Made by a program: the position numbers and the translations under genes. 64,000 bases of DNA from the NCBI GenBank assembly GCA_017311185.1, contig JAESUZ010000127.1, positions 1,302,001 through 1,366,000 of the forward strand, in the 5' to 3' direction. The notes under the pieces were generated by a model. It searched no databases. It had not been told where the DNA came from and saw only the letters and a list, made by a program, of their open reading frames with translations. Origin of the DNA: Proteles cristata cristata (Eukaryota; Chordata; Mammalia; Carnivora; Hyaenidae). This document shows positions 57,511-64,000 of this stretch, piece by piece; within the stretch, counting starts at the first letter, position 1, and every line of letters begins with the position of its first letter.

Positions 57511-58669
57511 AACGGACATTTTAAGTGATCTCTTTTTTCCTTTTTCAGTCAATCTTTATTTCCTTCCATATTATTATCCCATAATTTCCCAAACCAAAGT
57601 AGTCTGTTTTAAAAAGACGAGTGATCCAGGTTGTTATTTTTTATAATGATCTATTTTATATAAGAAATGATTTGTGAAAGAGTTCCCTGGATGAGGAGCA
57701 GTAAGATATAGTTTCTAATTTTAGCTATATTGTAAGTTAGAATCAGTCTTTTAACCTCTTTGATTTTTGTTTGGATAATAAGCTCTCTTCTATCTAAATC
57801 TTAGAATTGTGGCTAATTAACAGGGTAATGTATATTAAAGTCTTTTGACTTTAATGTATGAAGAAGTATTATGATTGGACTCATTAAAATTCTAGTTTCA
57901 AACATTGTAAATTAACATATGCAGCTTCAAAAGATATGTTAAAATGTCCAAGTGGAAAAATACATGGAAAAAAAATGTTAACTATGATGTACTCTTGATG
58001 ATTTTGTCTTATTGTTTCCAGTTCAGAAATATTTTTTATTCATGAAGTTCCTTTAGACTGTCTCATCTTTCTGGTTTCTCAGAATCTCACCTTTTCCAAG
58101 CTTATGCCAAGAGACTTTATTTTTATTATATATATAAAACATACTTTATTTTTAGTTTAATAATTAAATCTTAATTATTTTCTTACATTGGAGATCACAA
58201 TTAGTGATCTTTCATAGTTCTCTTTATGTACATGAAGGAATTTTATTTAACAAGAACACTTTCTTTAATTAAACATGACTGAGATGGAAATATCAGAAAC
58301 TGATAGTCTAAGGCATAATATTGCTTTCAATTCCTGATAGACACATCCAGCAAATATTATTTGGGAAGTTTTCTAAAATGTTCCTTAAGTATTAGAAAAA
58401 TACTTTTATATAACATATTTTTTTCTTTTTAGGCAGGTATGATTTCTTTATGTTCTAAGCCAAGAATATCAACCTCTTTATAGCCAAAATTTCTCAACTT
58501 AATACTTCAGATCTCCAAGAGATTATAAATATCTCTAATGCAATGCCTCACTGATATCCAAATCCAAGGGTAGAGAAATGTTATCATTATTGTTTAATTG
58601 GACACATAGTAGTTGGTTGGATATGTGGCAATGGAGTATTTCTAGAACACTCTTCCTCTGATATCAGCA
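57511..58669. other. AT-rich non-coding stretch
   Basis: No feature that I can support. Confidence 0.55.
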
Positions 58670-59020
58670 TGGCTGACCCCCTCACCCATTTTAAGTTTAA
58701 CACAATTGTCACTTAATAAGACTACTCTGAATACCATTCAAAACTGCAGTTCATTATACACATGAACATATTCCTGGTCCTTCTTATTCATCTCTATTTT
58801 TTCCTTTTATTCATAGTACCTAGCAATTTATAATGTTCTATGTATTTTTCTTGTTATTAGAGTTTATTGTGTTTATTTAGAGTTTATTGCCTTCCTTTTC
58901 TACAATGAAGTGTCATGACTACAGAGGTCTTGTTTTGTTCACTGATATGCCTTAGGGCACCTAGAATGCTGCCTGGCACAGATATATATATATATAATTG
59001 AATTATTGAAGAAATACTAA
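58670..59020 (+). mobile_element. L2 3' end
   Basis: 'tgaccccctcacccattttaag', 'aatgaagtgtcatgactacagaggtcttgttttgttcactg' and 'cacctagaatgctgcctggcacag' are the L2 terminal blocks. A (TA)n run at 58981-58996 replaces the usual TGAATG tail. Confidence 0.72.
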
Positions 59021-59139
59021 CTATGCTCAACACTCATCAATAGAATATGCTTTATAAATACATATATATTCAACTTAATGGGAAAATTATCATAAATATT
59101 TATATAAATCTGTGAAATAAACATTTTTTAAATGTAACA

Positions 59140-59830
59140 CAAGGTGCCAGGTGGTGAGCCACAACTCAATAATAAACCACAAAAAAAATTGAAATAGGGA
59201 AGTTTATTACTCACCAGTCCTGCAGGAAGCACATGCAACACCTTCAGGGGACACACAGGGAGACCAAGGCAGAGTGCAGAGAGAGAAAGGCAGGACCTGG
59301 GTCTTTTGTTTGTCCATAAGCATTAATCCTTGGGGTGGTGTTGGTAAGCCCCATAGGGATCTTATTTTAAGGACACTAAGACATATAGATTTGAGGAGGA
59401 AATGGAAACTATTTATCACAAGGGCTGTTGGGAAATCAACCCAGGAACTTATATATGCTTGTAACTCTGTGGGATGCTAGCTAGAGCATGCACTTGTATG
59501 AAGGGCTAGTATCAGTTTAAGGTCCCTGTAGGTCACTAGACTAAATAATATAGATGCCAAGGCAGCAGACCATAGAGTTTAGCTAAAGTGTCAACAAGGA
59601 TACCTTATTTTGTATTTGTTTGTTTTGCTCCTCTCAGGAGGAGCAAATAGGGAAGTCCAAGGTTATACAGAACTGCATATAGTAAGATACTAAAAGAATT
59701 TGAAACCTCTGATATCTTAGTAACAGAAAACATTAAATATAGCCCAGTTCCTACTTAGGTTAACATTAATCCTCACACTAAAGACCTATCAGCTCCTACC
59801 ACCTGATACAACATGTCTAGCTTTCCACAA
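59140..59830 (-). mobile_element. Candidate ERV LTR (reverse)
   Basis: Read on the minus strand: 'gcatatataagttcc' (TATA-like, about 59448-59456), a CT-rich 'tctctctctgcactctgcc' region, then 'ctggtgagtaataaacttccc' with AATAAA at about 59203-59208. This TATA, leader and AATAAA order is that of an LTR U3-R-U5, and decay is moderate. Both ends are uncertain, and no primer-binding site was identified. It accounts for the frames at 59207-59480. Confidence 0.45.
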
Positions 59831-59899
59831 AAAAATTATAAGCCACAATAAAGAGAAAATAAAAATACAATATGAATAGACAAAGTAAGCATCTGAACC

Positions 59900-60840
59900 A
59901 ATATGACACAGATGTTGGATATATGAGACAGGAAATTTAATATAACTATGATTCACAGGTTATGGATTGATGGCAAAAGTAGACAATATGCAAAAATAGA
60001 CAAGTAATCTAAATATAGAGACAATAAATCTAAAAATGAATCATAAGGAAATACTATAAATTAAAATTCTTAGAGTACCTAGGTGTTTCAGTCGGTTAAG
60101 CATCTAACTTCTTATTTCAGCCCAGGTCATGATCTCACAGGTTCTGAGTTCAAGCCCTGCATTGGGCTCTGTGCTGACAGTGTAGAGCCTGCTTGGGATT
60201 CTCTCTCCTTTCTCTTTCCTTCTCTCTCTACCCCTACCATGCTCATGCTCTCTGTCTCTCAAAATAAATAAATAAACTTAATTTTTTTAAAGTTCTTGCA
60301 ACAAAAATTAAGAATGCTTTTGATAGGTCCATCAGTACACTGGTCACAGTCAAGGTGAGATTTAGTGAACTTGAAGATATGTCACTAGAAATCTCCCAAA
60401 CAGAAATAGGAAAAAAAAAAAAAGGAAAATTCACAAATGAACAAACAAAACCCAAGAATTATGGGGAATTTTATAAGGTAGCAAATACTTATAATTGGAA
60501 TCTCAGAGGAGGATAAAGAAAGAAAGAAAAGACTATAAAAATATATTTCAAGTGTTAACAGTCAATAACTCTCCAAATATTAATGACATACACCACATCA
60601 CAGATCCAAGAAGGTCAGAAAACAACAAACAGAAGAAATACCAACAAAACGACACCTAAGTGTGTCATATTTAGTCTGTAAACAAGGAGAAAGACAAAAT
60701 TATCTTCAAAATCATCTCCAAAAATGAAGGAGAAATACAGATTTCTTTTTCAGACAAAGACTAAGAGAATTCATTACCAGCAGATCTGTTCTGCAGGAAA
60801 TGTTGAAATAGTACTGAATTTTTTAAATAAAATGTATCGA
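59900..60840 (+). mobile_element. HAL1/L1 ORF1-region remnant, split by SINE
   Basis: 'caggaaatttaatataactatgattcacaggttatgg', 'agtagacaatatgcaaaaatagacaagtaatc', 'atgcttttgataggtccatcagtacactgg', 'gaacttgaagatatgtcactagaaatctcccaaac', 'agatccaagaaggtcagaaaacaac' and 'gaattcattaccagcagatctgttctgcaggaaatgtt' follow HAL1/L1 ORF1 order. Numerous stops and indels. Confidence 0.7.
60073..60288 (+). mobile_element. CAN-SINE inside HAL1/L1
   Basis: Head 'agagtacctaggtgtttcagtcggttaagc', 'tgagttcaagccctgcattggg', tail '(aaat)naaac'. The imperfect duplication taaaattcttaga / taaagttcttgca comes from the LINE. Confidence 0.92.
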
Positions 60841-61594
60841 AGATAATATTCATGAAGCCAAAATACTACTTTCCCCAAACACACATAAATACACAACACA
60901 TGAGTCTCCATTGAAAGTTACCAAAACATGAACTCATTATTTTGAAAACTCAGTAATAAGGTGAACAAATCAATCATTTATAATTTTTCCTGTGCAAAGT
61001 TAATTTAAAGATAAGGAACAGTTATGTAAAAATTCTCTTCTATAAAAGCATTCTACCTAAGAAATACAAAAGGGATGATAGAATTATGAAATTATCATCT
61101 TATACCACCTAATGAAATAATAGAGCTTGACAGTGATCTACAACAAGCACTGAGTAAAATTTGACATGAAATATTATGAAAGAAGGATCACACTGGGATT
61201 ATCTCAACCCACTAATCCACAGAAGATCACCAAAAGCGAGACAACCACAAATCATATAACTTCTGATTTGATGTTCTATGAAACATTCTTGACCTCCTCA
61301 CAAATTGAATCTAAATCTAATTAAACTTCTAAATCTAACTACCACTGTTCAGGATATGTGAGTGGTAGTGCGGTAAGATAAATTACATCATTAGAAGCAA
61401 CAATCCGAATTTAGGACAAAATATAAGGACCAACACTTGATTTCTCCTATAAACCAGTGACATAAAAAAAAGTTCAAAAGTTCAAAATATCTGGACTTTA
61501 TTTTGATCCTGAAATTAGCAAATGAACTCTAGTAAAAGGTCATCTTTGAGATAATTAGACTCATATAAATGTGGGTGGTTAATAGAGAATTTTA
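60841..61594 (+). mobile_element. Probable continuation of HAL1/L1
   Basis: A-rich plus-strand sequence in LINE style joins the ORF1 remnant to the L1 end at 62305, but no single block is diagnostic. Treat as tentative. Confidence 0.35.
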
Positions 61595-61804
61595 GGGGCA
61601 CCTGGGTGGCTCAATTGGTTAAGCACCTGACTTCGACTTAGGTCATGATCTCACAGCTCATGATTTCGAACCCCACATCAGGCTCTGTGTTGACAGCTCA
61701 GAGCCTGGAGCCTGCTTCATATTCTGTGTCTCTGTCTCTGTCTCTGCCTCTCCCTGGCTCATGCTCTGTCTCTCTCTCTCAAAAATAAATAAACATTGAA
61801 AAAA
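61595..61804 (+). mobile_element. CAN-SINE
   Basis: 'ggggcacctgggtggctcaattggttaagcacc', 'cacatcaggctctgtgttgacagctcagagcctggagcctgc', (CT)n and 'aaaaataaataaacattgaaaaa'. No firm duplication. Confidence 0.94.
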
Positions 61805-61856
61805 ATATTTAAAAATGAATTTCAAATATTAGTTTTAACTTTACATAATAATGTAA

Positions 61857-61879
61857 TGTGTGTGTGTGTGTGTGTGTGT
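61857..61879. repeat. (GT)n microsatellite
   Basis: Eleven or so GT units, uninterrupted. Confidence 0.92.
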
Positions 61880-61965
61880 TAAAGTTCTTAGTTAGATGCA
61901 CATACTGATTACCTTATGGGAGAAATGATATGATATGTGTGATTTTCTTTAAAATACTTGAGCTT

Positions 61966-62136
61966 GGGACACCTGGGTGGCTCAGTCAGTTAAGTGTACA
62001 ACTTCAGCTCAGGTTGAGATTTCATGATTCATGAATTCAAGCCCCACAGCAGGCTCTACATCTCTTTACACTCCCCACCCCTCACTAACCTGTGATCTCT
62101 CTCTCTTTCTCTCTTAAAATAAGTAATACAATTTTA
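61966..62136 (+). mobile_element. CAN-SINE, shortened
   Basis: Head 'gggacacctgggtggctcagtcag', 'gaattcaagccccacagcagg' and a body lacking about 50 bp. The duplication aaaatacttgag lies at 61951-61962 and 62137-62148. Confidence 0.93.
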
Positions 62137-62169
62137 AAAATACTTGAGATTAAGAAGAAAAGTGGGAGG

Positions 62170-62305
62170 AGTGGTCAATGAAATATGACTATCAAAATGC
62201 TGATAATATTTGAAGCTGGAAGATGGGTATACACAAAGCTTTAACTAACTTTTTTATTAATTGATATGTTGAACATTTTCCAAAATAAAAAAGTTTCTAA
62301 AAGAT
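62170..62305 (+). mobile_element. L1 3' terminus
   Basis: 'gctgataatatttgaagctggaagatgggtatac', then 'gaacattttccaaaataaaaaagttt', is the standard end of older L1M/HAL1 elements. Confidence 0.6.
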
Positions 62306-62429
62306 TCTTCTAAGATGTATTACTCACATATCTGAGCAAAAGGCTCTCTTTTAGCACTGAAAAGACTTATAATAAAATGAGCAGATTCCTCACTTCTATA
62401 ATCCAATAAAAGTAAATCAAACTTACTTT

Positions 62430-62940
62430 ATAGCAGCATTATCAACAGTAGTCAAATTACAGAGAGTCCAAATATCCATGGACTGATACATGCATAAAGA
62501 AGATGTGGGTTTATATATACAATGGAATATTATTCAGCCATCACAATAATGGAATCTTGCCATTTGCAACAACATAGATGGAGCTATAATCTATTATGCC
62601 AAGTGAAATAAGTCAGTCAGAGAAGGATAAAATAATTTTTTTCATCTGAGTATAGTTGGCACACAATGTTACATTAGTTTCAGGTGTACAACATAGTGAT
62701 TCAACTTCTGAATAGGTTATGTGATGCTCACAAGTTTAGCTACCATCTGTCACCACACATTATCACAATGTCATTGACTATATTCTCAATGATGTTCCTT
62801 TCATCTCTGTGGTTTATTCATTCCATAACTGAAGGACTTTATCTCCCACTCTCCTTCACCCATTTTTCGTGGCCTCCAACTCTCTTCCCTTTGCTAACCA
62901 TCAGTTTGTTCCCTGTATTTAGAGTAAAAATTATTTATGG
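62430..62940 (+). mobile_element. L1 ORF2 end and 3' UTR fragment
   Basis: 'atggaatattattcagccatc', 'atcttgccatttgcaacaacatagatggagc', 'tatgccaagtgaaataagtcagtcagag' encode the degraded L1 ORF2 C-terminus. 3'-UTR text follows: 'gttacattagtttcaggtgtacaacatagtgattc', 'taccatctgtcaccaca', 'ttattcattccataactgaagg'. Several internal gaps. Inactive. Confidence 0.85.
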
Positions 62941-64000
62941 AAATTAAGGGGTCTGAACAACCAAACCTTGTCACCCATAAATATACAGTTTTGTTGAAAA
63001 TAATATTTAAACCAAAAGAAAAATTATCACACTTAATTAACGGCTTTCTTGAAGAAAAAGTCTAACTTAATGAGAGATCACTACTTGAACAATAGGATAC
63101 CTTCTCTGACCTTCATACAAAGTGCTAAGAACTACCTAGAGAATAACTGAGGTTAAATATCTTAGGGGCCTACAATACACCCTTAAGACAAGAGAAGGTT
63201 GATTCAGAGGTAACTAGAATCATAAACTGTGAAAGAAATTTCTTTTTTATTCAGAATTTTATTTTTAAGATAACATCTTACTTTCTATAATATTTATCAG
63301 AAGAAAATCATTTTAGTGAATCAGAGTAAAAAGAGTAAAAAAATTTTTTGAAGGTCACTACGGGCTCCTTTCCCCAGAAACCAAAGACACATTCGGTTAC
63401 TGGGATTCCAGACCATCTCAAAGTGCTCAGAGAATGCAGCTGTAAATTCCTGTGATGATTTCCAGAACACAGAGAAGAAGGTATAGCCAAAAGGAAAGAG
63501 AAATGAGGAAAGTTTTGCATCCCCTCCTCTAAGAAAAGTCCTAGAACTACATAATGTTCAAGGTCAGGTGAAAGTGAAAGAAATTGCCTTTTTATGTGAA
63601 TAAGGTAGAGACTCTAATACACTTAAAGTCTAAGATTATAAAGTAAAGAGCTAGATGTAGTTGTAGACATTGATACACAGATAGGTCAATAGATTGATAG
63701 ATAGATAAAGATTATCCCTTGTACAAAAGAAAAAAATATTTTCTGAAATAAATGACATAATTACTGAATAGTTTAGTATCTTAGTTGCTTTTTCCTGTAT
63801 TCTTAATTGTTAGGTAAAACAGTGCCTGATACAGACATTCCTCTTAGATTATTGTGAAAAATCTCAACATGTTTATTGGTTTAAGAGTGGATGGGATAAT
63901 CAATCTATTTCTCAGTGCCTACTTATGTAGCTTAAAATGCTAATTTAGCAAAAGTATAAACAACTGTTCTGATAAAATTTAAGTAACATTTTAATTGGGC
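62941..64000. other. AT-rich non-coding end of window
   Basis: No gene. A short (GATA)n run lies at about 63696-63708. The reverse frame at 63308-63520 (70 codons) is unrecognised. Confidence 0.55.

Overview
The window is AT-rich, non-coding carnivore DNA, almost certainly from a cat (Felidae). The main evidence is about 33 copies of a tRNA-Lys-derived carnivore SINE (CAN-SINE, SINEC_Fc type). They have a head close to 'ggggcgcctgggtggct', a B-box-like 'gggttcgagcc', a CT-rich body, an 'aaataaataaa' tail and target-site duplications. Several are CpG-rich and nearly identical to one another, as expected of young felid copies.

I find no protein-coding gene that I can support. The open frames are short; the longest starting at ATG is 151 codons (33392-33847), and many lie inside SINEs, LTRs or LINEs. 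The setting is an intergenic desert or a very large intron. Two splice-bounded segments (33517-33683 and 44502-44554) and one GC-richer block (2590-3310) are the only places where an exon or pseudogene remnant seems possible.

Layout: 1-625, three SINEs in a row. 626-9690, old unique-looking DNA with scattered SINEs, a TA microsatellite and MIR remnants. 9690-12320, an L2 LINE remnant, an MLT1-type LTR end and a MaLR LTR split by a SINE. 15978-19420, SINEs and then a ~980-bp class II (betaretrovirus-like) LTR followed by a tRNA-Lys primer-binding site. 20611-23020, two diverged copies of an unnamed ~300-bp segment. 23756-26301, SINE-dense, with MIR, an MLT1 LTR and a tail-to-tail inverted pair of young SINEs. 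28799-30475, four SINEs, one inserted in the tail of another. 31600-32965, an MLT2 LTR, another LTR and an L2 end. 38079-43440, SINE, MaLR LTR, young SINE, SINE-split L2 and an L1 3' end split by a ~445-bp insert. 45400-50995, SINEs, old LINEs, an LTR, a second MLT2 and MIRs. 52798-54748, SINEs and a TATA/AATAAA-bearing LTR. 56535-57510, an LTR-like repeat and a 5'-truncated L1 with a perfect 16-bp duplication. 58670-62940, an L2 end, a candidate minus-strand LTR and a HAL1/L1 mosaic with three SINEs.

No operon, CRISPR array, tRNA, rRNA or other RNA gene was found. What can be read here is a layered insertion history: MIR and L2 are oldest, then MLT/MaLR LTRs, HAL1 and old L1, then class II ERV and carnivore LTRs, and last the felid SINEs and L1. 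Family names rest on recognition by eye, not on a database search.
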